From Myxococcota bacterium (lineage in GTDB: Bacteria > Myxococcota_A > UBA9042 > DTJE01): a stretch of DNA of 37,283 bases. The stretch spans positions 1 through 37,283 of the forward strand of contig JARKOL010000110.1 of the NCBI GenBank assembly GCA_029975745.1, given 5' to 3'. The notes beneath the pieces were generated by a model. That model had not been told where the DNA came from and ran no database searches. It saw only the letters and a list, made by a program, of their open reading frames with translations. Of the stretch, positions 1 through 9,585 are shown piece by piece; position 1 is the first letter of the stretch, and each line of letters begins with the position of its first letter. The position numbers and the translations under genes are program-made.

Positions 1-1491
1 ACGTCCATGGACAAGGCGCTTCGGGTCCTCGGGCGGGGGCGGGCCCCAGACCGCGACGTCCAGCGTGCCCTGGGGGCCGATCGTCCGCTGGCCCAGCCCC
101 GAGGACCCCAGGAGGTCCAGGGGAATCCCCGTGATCGCCCCGAAGACGCCGGGCCCCGCCAGGGCATCGGCCGCATCGGAGTGGTCCCGGCTCCCCGGAC
201 GACACGCCAAGGACAGCGTCATCCCGCCCGGGACATCGGGCAGCGACAGCCGGCAGGCGCCGAGGATCGTCGGGGGTTGCCCGGATGTGGGCGAGGTGGC
301 GTCCAGGCGCAGGTCGTCCGCGCGCCCCAACGTCTGGCCGCGCGCGTCCAGGAGGTCCAGCCGTCCCACTTCGAGGCGCAGGTGATCCAGCCGCCTCGAC
401 GCTTCCGGCAGGCGCGTCCACAGCGCTGCGACCCATGACGGATCGAGCAGTTCGCCCACCCTTTCCGCCAGGGCATCCGCGGCGACGATCCGCGGGGTCC
501 ATCGGGCGGTCGCGGGCCCCGTCACGTGCAGTCGCTTGATGGTAAGGCGCTCGGTGGGGGCGGCGGGAGGCGCGTCGGTCGGGCGCATTCGCCGCCATTG
601 CGAAACCAGCGCATCGGACAGCCGAGCATGGCCCGCGACCCCGTCCAGCACCACATCGAAGCGCTCGGTCGGGTCGTGGCTCGGAGAGGGCGTGATGCGG
701 ATCCGGTCCAGGGTCACCTCGAATCGGACGTCCGGCAATTCGTGCGGACCGGACTGGACGTTGCGCAGTTCCAGACCCTGGGCGGCGTCCAGGGTCAACG
801 CACCGACCCGGGTTGGCGTACCCAGAAACGCCAGGTCCAACGGCGGCTCGAAGGTGGCCGTCAGGCCGCGGGGCACGGCGGCCTCGGGGGCGGGTTCGGC
901 CGTCGCGACCAGTTTATCCAGTGCCACCAGTCGGCGGGGCGTCGCACCCTCCAGGCAGAAGACCTCGAGCTGGCGCACCTCCAGGCGGGCGTCCTGGAGG
1001 GCCAGTTCGAAGCGGGCCATGGGGCGGGGAGGTGCCTCGCCCACCGGGTGTGGGGCGGGGTGCCTGGCGAACCCAAGGGCACGGACCCGGGTCGCCAGAT
1101 CCGCGACCCAGGATTCGACGTCGCCGGGGCAACCCGCGAGCGTGACACGCGCTCCGGTCCCCCGGACATCGACCGGATGCGGGTCCCCGCGCAGCAGCGT
1201 CGCCAGGTCCAGCCTCGCCTGGGCGTGCGCGATGACCAGGTCGATGCCCGCGTCGGTCGGACCACGGATGACCAGGCCTTCCAGTCGCACAAGGCCCGAC
1301 GGCGACCAGACGAGGTTGTTCACCTGGAGATCGAAGCCATGGACGCGCGCCCGGGACTGCAGGGCGGCGATCACCGCGTGGCGCAGGGGATTTTCGGCAA
1401 GCCATCCGGCGAGAACCAGGACTCCCAACAGGCCGACCAGGGCGATTCCCAGGCGGCGTGGAACGCGGCTCTTCCCGAGGGATGGCACCAT
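1..1491 (-). CDS. AsmA/DUF748-like membrane-anchored protein, 3' end outside the window
   Basis: The reading frame starts at ATG 1491 (codon 2 is GTG, an alternative start) and stays open to base 1, so at least 497 codons are present and the C-terminus is missing. A GGAG lies 5 nt upstream of the ATG. Residues about 11-29 form one hydrophobic helix (LGIALVGLLGVLVLAGWLA), followed by beta-rich sequence alternating hydrophobic and polar residues (for example SGLVRLEGLVIRGP). This is the pattern of AsmA/TamB/DUF748 proteins, which anchor in the inner membrane and extend into the periplasm, where relatives take part in lipid transport or outer-membrane assembly. Membership is judged from this pattern only; no catalytic motif is seen. 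It follows the VWA lipoprotein gene on the same strand after 165 bp, so co-transcription is possible but not shown. The coding call is firm, the family tentative. Confidence 0.7.
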   Translation of the reverse strand, partial: MVPSLGKSRVPRRLGIALVGLLGVLVLAGWLAENPLRHAVIAALQSRARVHGFDLQVNNLVWSPSGLVRLEGLVIRGPTDAGIDLVIAHAQARLDLATLLRGDPHPVDVRGTGARVTLAGCPGDVESWVADLATRVRALGFARHPAPHPVGEAPPRPMARFELALQDARLEVRQLEVFCLEGATPRRLVALDKLVATAEPAPEAAVPRGLTATFEPPLDLAFLGTPTRVGALTLDAAQGLELRNVQSGPHELPDVRFEVTLDRIRITPSPSHDPTERFDVVLDGVAGHARLSDALVSQWRRMRPTDAPPAAPTERLTIKRLHVTGPATARWTPRIVAADALAERVGELLDPSWVAALWTRLPEASRRLDHLRLEVGRLDLLDARGQTLGRADDLRLDATSPTSGQPPTILGACRLSLPDVPGGMTLSLACRPGSRDHSDAADALAGPGVFGAITGIPLDLLGSSGLGQRTIGPQGTLDVAVWGPPPPEDPKRLVHGR

Positions 1492-1656
1492 CGGACTCCG
1501 CAGGAGCCACTTGCCCGGCAATGCGCCGGGGCGCAGGCCGGGTTCAATCGTTCACGACCCGCGCAGCATAGCATCCGGCCCAGGCGCGAGCAAGAAACTG
1601 CAGCGCCGGAACCACGAACGGGTCCCAGGGGACCGAAGTCAGGCCCAGGGGCCGGG

Positions 1657-4600
1657 TCAGCGCGACTTGAACCATCCGGAGGGCGTCGGTTCCAGCATCA
1701 ACAACTCAACACGCCGGTTGCGCGCATGCGCTCTGGGCGAGTCCCCCGCGACCAGGGGTTGCCGCTTGCCGAACGACAGCACGATCATGCGCTGTGCGGG
1801 AATTCCCAGAGTTTCCGTGAAGATCCGGGCCACGGACTCGGCGCGTCGGCTGGCCAGGGCATCATTGAGTTCATCGGAACCCCGCTTGTCGGCGTGGCCC
1901 TCGACGCGCAGCGATGCCGTCGGATTCCGGCGCATGGCATCGGCCATCTCGCGAAGGAACGGCAGCATGGCCGCCGTGGGCGTGTCCTCGTTCGTGTCGA
2001 AGTAGATCGAACTGCTGGGCAGTTCCCGGTTCAGGACGCGCATCAGGCGGTGGACGCGTCCGCCCGTGGCCAGGACAGGCTGGCCGCCGATGACGGCCAT
2101 GCCGGTGGAGGCGTTCGAATCAAAGGCCAGCCCCAGCGGGAAGAACTCGAAGCCCGCGTCCTCGCTGCACTGGACATCGCTTGGCGACACGACGCACACC
2201 ACCTCCGGCGTGGTGCCCAGGCGAACCAGGCGTCTGGGACCGTTGCCCGGCGCGAGGATGCGCGTCCAGTTCCCCGGGGTGCCGATGCTGCGATACAGCG
2301 AGCCGTCGGCGCCGGCCAACAGAAGAACCCGTTCGTGCGCCGACAGCGTCAGCAGGGTGGCCACCCCCTTGAGGCAGGGCTCGGCCAGGCCTCGCACGGC
2401 GTGCTCCTGCCAGGCGGTGCCTCCATCGGTCGTGCAGATCATGCGATCGTGGCTGACCAGTACGCAGAACGCGTTCGATGCGGCATTCGAACCGTTCCAG
2501 AGCACGATCGGTGTGACACCGGACGGCGGGGGTGCCGAAGTCGAGGGCAGCGGAATGCGCCGCGCGCACTCGGTCGCGGTGGTTCGCGGCCACTGTTCCA
2601 GGACCAGGGCGCCGGAGGCGTCCCTGCCCAGGACCACGAAACCGCCGTCGGCCAGCCACGCGACGTGAAGCAGCTCCACCAGGCCGGTGGACAGCAGGGT
2701 CGGTCGGCCCTCCGCGTCCAGCAGCCACAGCCGGTGGTCTGCCCCGACGACCAGTGCCAGCGAGCCGAAGGGCCGGACCTCCCGGTAGGGTGCCGCGATC
2801 TCGGCCGCGATGGGCGCCCATCGGGTCCCGCAGGCATCCGAGCGCAGCAGTCCGTCGGAGGCGGCGACGACCAGGCTCGGGCAGTCCGGGCGTCCACCGA
2901 CGCCCCAGATGTCCAGGAAGCCGCCCGCCGGCGAGGCGCCGAAGTCGTTCCATCGGTGGAGCGGGCGCACGGCGACCTGCGGCGCCCCCGCGTTCTTCGG
3001 GGGGCGCACGCGCACCACATACTGGCGGGACAACTGCTCGGCAATCTCCTGCAGGGCATCCACGTAGGGCTGCGGGTTCGTCGTGTCATCCGGGACGTGG
3101 ATCACCTGGCCCTGCAGCGCCTCGGCGAGTTGCCGGAAGGCCGAATTGCCCGGGTTCACGTCGGGTGTCACCAGCAGGAACGGACGGATCTGGTTCGCGC
3201 CCAACTCCTGGATCAGTTTCAAGGTCTCGCGGTCGTGCGCCATGATGCGCGGTTCCCCGCATCCCCGCAGCATCGAGCGCAGCGTGTTGTTCCAGTAGCC
3301 GTCGCGGACGCACCGGGGCAGGTCGAACTTCCGGGCGCACTTGGACAGCAGCGCCGGGGCGTTGCCGCCGAGTTGCCGGATGCATCCGGCTTCGCAGGAG
3401 GCCGCGTTGGCGGTGCGCAGCGCCTGTCCGGAGGCAGGTCCCTTGTTCTCGTTCTCGCGGCACGCCGTCCTGCAGCGGCTGATGTGCCTGCCCTTGTCGC
3501 AGGGGCTCGTCGAGGGAATCCGCAGGCGCTCCCGGCCTGTGCTGTTGATCTGGAGCGCCTCGTCGGTCATCAGGATGACGACCCGCTCGCCCTTGGCCCC
3601 CTGGAGCATCGTGCCGGCTTCCATCAGCGCGGCGACGCCGTCCTCGCCGTCGCTCCCGCCGGTGGCCGCCGACAACTGCCGCATCCAGTGTTGGAAGTCG
3701 TCGGTATTGCGCGATGGGCGATGGACGTCCAGGAGATTCTCGGTGAAGGTCAGCAGTCCCAGCCTGGCACTCCGGCCCCGGTAGGCAAAAGTCTGCGCGA
3801 AGCGGGAAACGGCCAGGCGTACGGCCTCCCGCTCGGTGCTCATGCTGCCCGACATGTCGATGGCGAAGGTGATGTCCAGGGGGCGATCCTCTTCGAACCC
3901 CCAGAACTGAAGGATCTCCACCTTGCGGCTGCCCAGGAAGACACGGAACGCATCGCGAGTCAGTCCCGAAACGCGCGCTCCCGACGTGTCGCGGACGTCG
4001 ATGAACAGATCCAGATCCCCGTTGGGCTGCCGAATCATCCGGGTGATGGTCGCGCGCATCCCGAACGCGTCCTTGCGAGCGAGTTCGGCGTACGCCAGGT
4101 AGCGTTGTTCGGCCTCGCGCGCCTCGCGGGCCTCGGGGAACCAGCGCACGAAGCGCAGCCACTTCTCGGCCTGATCCGCCAGGTCGGCCTCCTGCCAGTA
4201 CAGCGCGACGGCCCGGCCGCGGAACGCGGCGGCCTCGCGATCGTCGGGGAACAGTCGTGCGAAAAGCAGATGCATCGGTCCGGACTTGTGGCGACCCGCG
4301 GTCCTGGCCAGCGCGACACGATGGCGCTGGGCCTGCTCTCGGATCCGTGGGACCGATTCCATGGCGGCAAGCAGGGTGTCGGTCTGGGCGTCGTCCAGGA
4401 CCGTGCCGGCCTCCAGGGCCTGACTCAGTGCCCGCAGGTGGTGGTCCGCGATGGCCCGCTCGAAGTGCTGGGGCCATTCCCCCCGCGTGTAGCGTTCGAG
4501 GCCCGCCAGCAGCCGGACCATGTCGTGGGCCGAGTTCGCGTCCTGGAAGGCGCGGCGTGCCTCGCGGTCGTAGAGGTCGGGCTCGAAGGGCACGGTTTCC

Positions 4601-5394
4601 GGCCAGTCCTGGTAGATCTGCATGAATTCCCGGTATGCCGCCACGGTGTCGGTGCGAATGGCCAGGTCCCGGGCCAGGTTCAGTTCGTTGGTTCGGACAC
4701 CGGGCAGCATCTGGGCGGCCTCGGGCCATTTCGCATAGGTCAGGCGAAACCGGCGCCACTCCGCGAGGGACGCGGCGGACTGTGCCGCCGCAAGGGCCAT
4801 CGCGACCTCGCCCAGGCGCGCCTGCGCGACGGACGCCGCCGCGACGGGGCGGGATTCGTAGGTCCGAAGGAACCGCTGGACGGCCTCGATGGTGTTCTGG
4901 TCCTGCGCCTGCCGCCATGCGATCTCGCCCTCGCGGCGTCCGGCGATCTGGGTCTCCGGGGCATCCGGGTAGCGTGTCTGATAGTCCTGATAGGCCTCGA
5001 TCGTGTCCTTGGGAAGCGTGTGGTCGCGAAAGAAGGCCGACGCCTCCAGCAACAAGGCCTGGGACCGCAGCGGGGTCGTGACAGGTTCCTGGGCATACCG
5101 TCGGTAGAATTCCTGGTATGCCTCGACCGTGTCCGCGCGTCGGGCCAGCCCCAGTCGGGCCTCGGCCACCAGGAGGACGACGTCATCCCGATCGATTGGA
5201 GTCTTGCCTCGGGCCTGCTGCTTGTCCAGCCAGGTCTGACCCTTCTCGACCACCCGATCAAGCGACCCCTTGTCCAGCAACTTGCGCAGCGATACCGGCA
5301 TCCCGGCGCAACCGGCCCCCAGGAAGGTCACCACAAGCGAGAACGCAACAATCCGGGCGAATCGTTCGGGGCGGGGCATCCTTCGCGGCTCCAT
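1657..5394 (-). CDS. Large VWA/OmpA-domain lipoprotein with helical repeats
   Basis: This 1245-residue protein has a lipoprotein signal ending in LGAGC, with Cys29 as the predicted lipidated residue. Residues about 30-440 are helical repeats of the kind DTVEAYQEFYRRY, resembling TPR/outer-membrane-assembly lipoprotein repeats. A von Willebrand A domain follows (about 505-760) with an intact metal-ion (MIDAS) motif DMSGSMS near residue 513. It is interrupted by a roughly 80-residue Cys-rich insertion (about ten Cys). Residues about 780-1080 look like a BNR/YCF48-type propeller (repeated WAPIAAEI- and LLLAGADGSLYRS-like strands). The C-terminus is an OmpA-like peptidoglycan-binding domain (EGHADKRGSDELNDALASRRA). 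The likely place is the periplasmic face of the outer membrane, tethered to the cell wall. An internal start at Met6 (5379) is possible. The 95 bp gap to the upstream BMC operon suggests a separate unit. Function is unknown; binding or scaffolding is inference. Confidence 0.85.
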   Translation of the reverse strand: MEPRRMPRPERFARIVAFSLVVTFLGAGCAGMPVSLRKLLDKGSLDRVVEKGQTWLDKQQARGKTPIDRDDVVLLVAEARLGLARRADTVEAYQEFYRRYAQEPVTTPLRSQALLLEASAFFRDHTLPKDTIEAYQDYQTRYPDAPETQIAGRREGEIAWRQAQDQNTIEAVQRFLRTYESRPVAAASVAQARLGEVAMALAAAQSAASLAEWRRFRLTYAKWPEAAQMLPGVRTNELNLARDLAIRTDTVAAYREFMQIYQDWPETVPFEPDLYDREARRAFQDANSAHDMVRLLAGLERYTRGEWPQHFERAIADHHLRALSQALEAGTVLDDAQTDTLLAAMESVPRIREQAQRHRVALARTAGRHKSGPMHLLFARLFPDDREAAAFRGRAVALYWQEADLADQAEKWLRFVRWFPEAREAREAEQRYLAYAELARKDAFGMRATITRMIRQPNGDLDLFIDVRDTSGARVSGLTRDAFRVFLGSRKVEILQFWGFEEDRPLDITFAIDMSGSMSTEREAVRLAVSRFAQTFAYRGRSARLGLLTFTENLLDVHRPSRNTDDFQHWMRQLSAATGGSDGEDGVAALMEAGTMLQGAKGERVVILMTDEALQINSTGRERLRIPSTSPCDKGRHISRCRTACRENENKGPASGQALRTANAASCEAGCIRQLGGNAPALLSKCARKFDLPRCVRDGYWNNTLRSMLRGCGEPRIMAHDRETLKLIQELGANQIRPFLLVTPDVNPGNSAFRQLAEALQGQVIHVPDDTTNPQPYVDALQEIAEQLSRQYVVRVRPPKNAGAPQVAVRPLHRWNDFGASPAGGFLDIWGVGGRPDCPSLVVAASDGLLRSDACGTRWAPIAAEIAAPYREVRPFGSLALVVGADHRLWLLDAEGRPTLLSTGLVELLHVAWLADGGFVVLGRDASGALVLEQWPRTTATECARRIPLPSTSAPPPSGVTPIVLWNGSNAASNAFCVLVSHDRMICTTDGGTAWQEHAVRGLAEPCLKGVATLLTLSAHERVLLLAGADGSLYRSIGTPGNWTRILAPGNGPRRLVRLGTTPEVVCVVSPSDVQCSEDAGFEFFPLGLAFDSNASTGMAVIGGQPVLATGGRVHRLMRVLNRELPSSSIYFDTNEDTPTAAMLPFLREMADAMRRNPTASLRVEGHADKRGSDELNDALASRRAESVARIFTETLGIPAQRMIVLSFGKRQPLVAGDSPRAHARNRRVELLMLEPTPSGWFKSR

Positions 5395-5489
5395 GGATTT
5401 GGGCCCCAGGAAACCATGTGACTGCTGCCTATGTCAATCGCGAATACGGGGGTGCGGTCAGGAAAACGGATCCTCGGGAACGGGGCGGT

Positions 5490-5996
5490 CTATCGGTCGC
5501 GGCGCCGCAGGGACAGGGTCAGTTCGAAGCGGGCCACCGCGACATCGGGCGCCTCGCCGGGGACGGTCGCGACCACCGGGACCACCAGTTCCTGGCGCTC
5601 GCCGGTCGTCACCGCGGCATCGACCAGGGCCGCGATCTGCGGGCCGAAGTCGCAGCGAAAATCGACGTCGCCCGTGGCACGGCGCAGGAACTGGGCCTTG
5701 AAGTCCTTGAACACCAGGTCGATGCGCGCCCCGGATCGGCGGATGTGATCGACCGCCAGGAAGCCCCCGGCGGTGTCCGCACCGGCCGCCAACACCCCGA
5801 AGTACATGCTGCCCAGGTGGTTGCGCGTGCGCCAGTTCAGCGGGATGCGGACGATGACCGTCCGCGCGTCCAGGCGAACGACCCGGGGCGAAACGAACCC
5901 CAGCATCGGGATCTTCGCGGCGCCGAACATCCTCAGGAACAGGTTGGCGCGTGCCAGATCCGGCAGCAGCCCCAGCAGCTTGTCCTTCCCGCCCAT
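5490..5996 (-). CDS. Hotdog-fold thioesterase-like protein (DUF4442/PaaI-like)
   Basis: A 168-residue single-domain protein. The central segment NHLGSMYFGVLAAGADTAGG followed by DLVFKDFKAQFLRRA is typical of the DUF4442/YiiD-C branch of hotdog proteins, relatives of PaaI and other acyl-CoA thioesterases. The helix beginning at GSMYFG normally lines the acyl-CoA site. Activity in this branch is often untested. The start codon at 5996 lies 18 bp after the stop of the BMC-T gene, behind a GGGAG, so this is the last gene of the BMC operon. The placement suggests it hydrolyses the acyl-CoA made by the aldehyde dehydrogenase, returning CoA; that is inference. The N-terminus (KDKLLGLLPDLARANLFL) is helical and hydrophobic and could be a native part of the fold or an encapsulation signal. 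Confidence 0.8.
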   Translation of the reverse strand: MGGKDKLLGLLPDLARANLFLRMFGAAKIPMLGFVSPRVVRLDARTVIVRIPLNWRTRNHLGSMYFGVLAAGADTAGGFLAVDHIRRSGARIDLVFKDFKAQFLRRATGDVDFRCDFGPQIAALVDAAVTTGERQELVVPVVATVPGEAPDVAVARFELTLSLRRRDR

Positions 5997-6014
5997 GGCA
6001 TGCTCCCGTGATGG

Positions 6015-6611
6015 CTAGAGGCCCAGCGCGTCCAGGAATTCCGGGTGCGGCGCGGCGATGATCTCGGTGCCCAGCAGCTTCCCGTCCCGGCCCAGCACAT
6101 CGGCGGCAGCCTGGACGGAGGCCTGGACGTCGAACAGTTCGCCGGCGAAGGCGTACCAGCACTTGCCGCCGATCCCGGCCGACAGATGGATGACGTGCAG
6201 CACCACCGGCGCCGCCTTCAGCGCCGCGTCGCAGGACCGGATGCCGGCGCTCGTCGTCGCGCACTCGACGATGCCCAACGATCCGTCCAGGCAGTCCGGA
6301 GCCGCGCCGAACACGCCCCGCTCCAGTTGTTCGTGGGCGAACGGCAGGAAGAAGCGGTCGATCGCCTGGTCTCCGGCGATGTGCTCGGCCTCCAGCAGCG
6401 ACTCCTCGACCTCGGCGACGGGGCCGTCGATCAGGATCAGGAACTTGCCCGGGGACACGGGGTTGGCCATCACCACGCGGGATGCGGCCTTCTTGACCAG
6501 CGCATCGACGCACACCAGCCCGCGCGGGATGCCGGACACCTCGATGCCGGCGAAGGCCTCGGGCAGCGTCGCCAGGTCGGGGGGTGGGAACCGGGGAGTC
6601 GTCAGGCCCAA
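6015..6611 (-). CDS. BMC-T tandem shell protein, PduT / H. ochraceum BMC-T1 type
   Basis: A 198-residue protein of two fused BMC domains, which would form trimers that tile as pseudohexamers in a microcompartment shell. Domain 1 contains SPGKFLILIDG and domain 2 contains HLSAGIGGKCWYAFAGE. These align with the PduT segments CPGKFLLMLGG and HMAFGIGGKCYMVVAGD. The Cys of PduT that holds a [4Fe-4S] cluster in the central pore (Cys38 in the Citrobacter protein) is Ser53 here. An extra N-terminal tail of about 20 residues (MGLTTPRFPPPDLATL) precedes domain 1. The start is TTG 6611: it has GAGG 5 nt upstream, and no ATG or GTG occurs between the preceding gene's stop and this codon. It lies 39 bp downstream of the aldehyde dehydrogenase gene. 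Confidence 0.93.
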   Translation of the reverse strand: MGLTTPRFPPPDLATLPEAFAGIEVSGIPRGLVCVDALVKKAASRVVMANPVSPGKFLILIDGPVAEVEESLLEAEHIAGDQAIDRFFLPFAHEQLERGVFGAAPDCLDGSLGIVECATTSAGIRSCDAALKAAPVVLHVIHLSAGIGGKCWYAFAGELFDVQASVQAAADVLGRDGKLLGTEIIAAPHPEFLDALGL

Positions 6612-6650
6612 TTGCGCCTCGCAGGTCCGACCGCGGCCGGACCGGACGGA

Positions 6651-8072
6651 TCAGACGATCCGGAAATAGTCCTTCAGCACGCAGCGCCGCTCCCGCGTGT
6701 AGTTCAGCGCGGTGGTCAGCCCCTCGCCGGTCGGGCTGGCGATCGTCCAGGACGTGTAGCCTTCCCCGGTGAAGCCCAGTCCCGCGTAGGAAGGCGCGTT
6801 CTTGACGAAGATCGACGTGTTCGCGACCCGCGCGTACCGGTGCAGGTTCTCGACGTTCAGGCTGTGCATCACCGCGGTGTGCCGGTAGCCGTGCTCGACC
6901 CGCAGGCCCGCCGCGATGCCTTCCTCGACGTTCTTGACCCGCACGAACGGCAGCACCGGCAGCAACTGCTCGATCTGCACCAGCGGGTGCGATTCCGGCG
7001 CCTCGAAGAACGCCAGCCGCACGTCCGGCGGCACGTCCAGGCCGATCTCCCGAAGGATCACGCCCGCGTTCTTGCCGACGAAGCGCTTGTTCGGGTGGTC
7101 TCCATCGACCAGAACCTGCGTCAACTTCGCCACCTGGGCGTCGCGGACCAGGAACGCGCCCGCGCGCACCAGTTCCTGCTTCAGGCGATCCGCGATGGCC
7201 TCGACCGCCAGGATCTCCTTTTCCACGATGCAGATGATGTTGTTGTCGAACGACGCGCCGGCGACGATGTCCCTGGCGGCCTTTTCGAGGTGGGCCGTTT
7301 CGTCCACCAGGACCGGCGGGTTGCCGGGGCCGGCCGCGATGCACTTCTTGCCCGTGGACATCGCCGCGCGCACGACCGCCGGGCCGCCGGTGACGACGAC
7401 CAGTGCGACGCCCGCGTGCTTCATGGCCGCGCCCGCGGACTCGATCGTCGGTTCCGGGATCGTGCAGACCAGGTTGTCCGGCGCGCCCGCGTCCACCATC
7501 GCCTGGTTCAGCAGCCGGATCGTGTGCGCGATGACGCCCTTGGCCGACGGGTGACCGTTGATGATCACGCCGTTGCCGCCGGCGACCATGCCGATCGCGT
7601 TGTTGATGACCGTTTCGGTGGCGTTCGTGCAGGGCGTGATCGAGCAGATGACCCCGTAGGGCGCCCGTTCGGTCAGCGTCAGCCCGTGGTCGCCGGTGAA
7701 CGCGCGGGGCTGCAGGATCTCGGTCCCCGGCGTCCGCGAGGCCGCCAGGACGTTCTTCTTGACCTTGTCCTCGATCCGGCCCAGTCCGGTCTCGGAAACG
7801 GCCATCTGGGCCAGTTCCTGTGTCCGGTCGATCGACACCTTGCGCATCGCCGCGACGGCCCGGTCCCGGACCTCCAGCGGCAGCGCCATCAGTTGCTCGT
7901 GAGCCTTGCGCGCGGCGGCGACGGCGGCATCGACGTCGGCGAAGATGCCGCGTCGTCCCACGTCCCGAAGGCCCGTCGCGACCGCGGGGGCGCCGGGCAT
8001 CGCGTCGCCCGTATGCAGCCGCGCCAGGACCTGCTCGACGATCTGCGCGACCTTGGTTTCGTCCAACGCCAT
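6651..8072 (-). CDS. CoA-acylating aldehyde dehydrogenase, PduP/EutE type
   Basis: The 473-residue enzyme converts an aldehyde, CoA and NAD+ to acyl-CoA and NADH and is the only recognisable cargo of this BMC locus. The N-terminus ([19 protein letters not shown]) is an amphipathic helix, followed by a Gly/Ala/Pro-rich linker to about residue 45; this is the layout of encapsulation peptides that dock such enzymes to shell proteins. The nucleotide-binding region contains [15 protein letters not shown] and [15 protein letters not shown]. The catalytic Cys is Cys281 in [12 protein letters not shown], matching FDNNLPCIAEKE of EutE. ATG 8072 is chosen over GTG 8075 because the GGAGG lies 5 nt from the ATG and only 2 nt from the GTG. 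The substrate cannot be read from the sequence. Confidence 0.95.
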   Translation of the reverse strand: MALDETKVAQIVEQVLARLHTGDAMPGAPAVATGLRDVGRRGIFADVDAAVAAARKAHEQLMALPLEVRDRAVAAMRKVSIDRTQELAQMAVSETGLGRIEDKVKKNVLAASRTPGTEILQPRAFTGDHGLTLTERAPYGVICSITPCTNATETVINNAIGMVAGGNGVIINGHPSAKGVIAHTIRLLNQAMVDAGAPDNLVCTIPEPTIESAGAAMKHAGVALVVVTGGPAVVRAAMSTGKKCIAAGPGNPPVLVDETAHLEKAARDIVAGASFDNNIICIVEKEILAVEAIADRLKQELVRAGAFLVRDAQVAKLTQVLVDGDHPNKRFVGKNAGVILREIGLDVPPDVRLAFFEAPESHPLVQIEQLLPVLPFVRVKNVEEGIAAGLRVEHGYRHTAVMHSLNVENLHRYARVANTSIFVKNAPSYAGLGFTGEGYTSWTIASPTGEGLTTALNYTRERRCVLKDYFRIV

Positions 8073-8103
8073 CACGGCCTCCCCGGGGACGTGGAACGCC
8101 CGC

Positions 8104-8394
8104 CTACGGCTTGACGTACGTGGTGTCGCCGCCGACCTCGACCTGATCGACGATGGCCATCACGACCGCATCGACCGGACGGTCCTTGGTGACGGCCGTC
8201 TGTCGCGCCGAAGAGCCGCTGGCGTACAGCACGACCTCGCCGACGCCGGCACCCATCGCGTCCGCGCAGACGACCATCTTGCCGGTCTGCTGCATCTGCT
8301 GGTCCAGTTCCCGCACCAGCAGGAAGCGCAGTCCGCGCAGATCCTCTTCCTTGCGCGTGGAGACCACGGTCCCCACCACCAGGCCCATCAGCAT
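8104..8394 (-). CDS. BMC-P pentameric vertex protein (EutN/CcmL family)
   Basis: A 96-residue protein beginning [21 protein letters not shown] and containing [20 protein letters not shown], the signature of the EutN/CcmL/PduN family. These pentamers cap the twelve vertices of polyhedral microcompartments. Length is normal for the family. The start has a GGGAGG 5 nt upstream. It lies between the BMC-H and aldehyde dehydrogenase genes, with short gaps on either side, consistent with one transcript. Only one BMC-P gene is present in the window; H. ochraceum, as I recall, has further copies elsewhere in its genome. Confidence 0.96.
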   Translation of the reverse strand: MLMGLVVGTVVSTRKEEDLRGLRFLLVRELDQQMQQTGKMVVCADAMGAGVGEVVLYASGSSARQTAVTKDRPVDAVVMAIVDQVEVGGDTTYVKP

Positions 8395-8442
8395 GAAGGC
8401 CTCCCTGGGCGTCCCGGAATTCGGACCGACCCGGTGCGCGCC

Positions 8443-8736
<294 letters not shown>

Positions 8737-8783
8737 TGGTTCCTCCAATCTCCATCACGACGCCGTCCGGCGGACCTGCAACA

Positions 8784-9395
8784 CTACACGCCGGAAAGCG
8801 AATTCAACGCACCCAGGGCGGCCTCCGCCGCCGAATCGATCTCGGATTCCGTCCCCGACAGCCACAGGCGCCCGAACGCGCCGTAGGGCTGGATCTGGAT
8901 CAGCGAGATGTCCGCCGCCTTCTCGGCCTCGTTCGCGGCGAACGCGACGTAGCCGGCCGGCTCGGTTTCCAGAATGAACAGCGACTGCCCGGGCAGGATC
9001 ATCATGCCCTGGCTGTTCCGGTTGATGATCTGGGCCTGGTAGGGCTCGATCGACCGGATGATCTGGTTGCTGAAGATCTTCGGCTTCATCCGCCGGTCTT
9101 CGGACAGGTCCATCGACTTCAGGATCGCGGCGCCGGCCCGAAGCACGTCGCCCTTGTCGTCCGCGTGGACCTCCAGCAGGCCGTAGGCGCGTTCGACCAC
9201 CTGAAGCGCCGGCGTGACGTTCGTCGCCTTCAGCGCCACGTCGGTGATGCGATTGATCGCCATGGCCGGCGAGATCTCGACGAACAGGCTGGCCTGTTCC
9301 GGCAGCGGCAGGAACCCCCTGGACGTCTTGCCGATGAAGGACGCCAACTGGGGCTGCAGGCTGTCCAGGAACACGTACGTGCGAAGGGTCATCAT
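8784..9395 (-). CDS. BMC-T tandem shell protein, first gene of the BMC operon
   Basis: The 203-residue protein has two degenerate BMC domains, beginning [20 protein letters not shown] and ending [20 protein letters not shown]. It resembles the H. ochraceum BMC-T2/T3 class, which stack as two trimers with gated pores, as in CsoS1D and EutL. The motif [19 protein letters not shown] is characteristic. The frame is open upstream to 9569, but that extension is Arg-rich and unlike the family. ATG 9395 has GGGAGG 7 nt upstream, so the start is well supported; the next codon is also ATG (9392). The gene leads the operon and would be its first product. The role is a large, possibly gated pore for substrates or cofactors; the gating is inference. 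Confidence 0.93.
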   Translation of the reverse strand: MMTLRTYVFLDSLQPQLASFIGKTSRGFLPLPEQASLFVEISPAMAINRITDVALKATNVTPALQVVERAYGLLEVHADDKGDVLRAGAAILKSMDLSEDRRMKPKIFSNQIIRSIEPYQAQIINRNSQGMMILPGQSLFILETEPAGYVAFAANEAEKAADISLIQIQPYGAFGRLWLSGTESEIDSAAEAALGALNSLSGV

Positions 9396-9440
9396 CGCGT
9401 CGCCTCCCGAAATCCCGGTCCTGCCCGGACGGGCGGACGT

Positions 9441-9470
9441 ACCGTAGCACAAGCGCGGGAAGGAAGTCGA
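9441..9470 (-). promoter_or_regulatory. Possible promoter of the BMC operon
   Basis: On the minus strand, TCGACT (9470-9465) and TACGGT (9446-9441) are separated by 18 nt, and a TG one base before the -10 element makes it an extended -10. It lies about 46 bp upstream of the first BMC gene. The match to consensus is modest. Confidence 0.35.
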
Positions 9471-9579
9471 GAGTCCGTCGCCCCGAATCCACCGTCTTCT
9501 TCGCGATTCGGCGGGCGGTCCCCCGCGGCCTCTCCGGCGGTCCACCGATTCGCGGACACGCATTTCCATGGATTTCCCT

Positions 9580-9585
9580 TATAAT
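9580..9585 (+). promoter_or_regulatory. -10 element TATAAT of the lipoprotein gene
   Basis: A perfect TATAAT, conspicuous in this GC-rich DNA, lies 27 bp before the GTG start at 9613. No convincing -35 hexamer is seen 16-18 nt upstream. It faces away from the divergent BMC operon. Confidence 0.6.

Noticed and set aside
526-5421. A very long open frame on the plus strand (1631 codons)
   Set aside because: It is antisense to the VWA lipoprotein and the AsmA-like gene, both of which have clear domains. Its translation is low-complexity Arg/Gly/Gln-rich sequence, as expected when GC-rich codons are read in the complementary frame.
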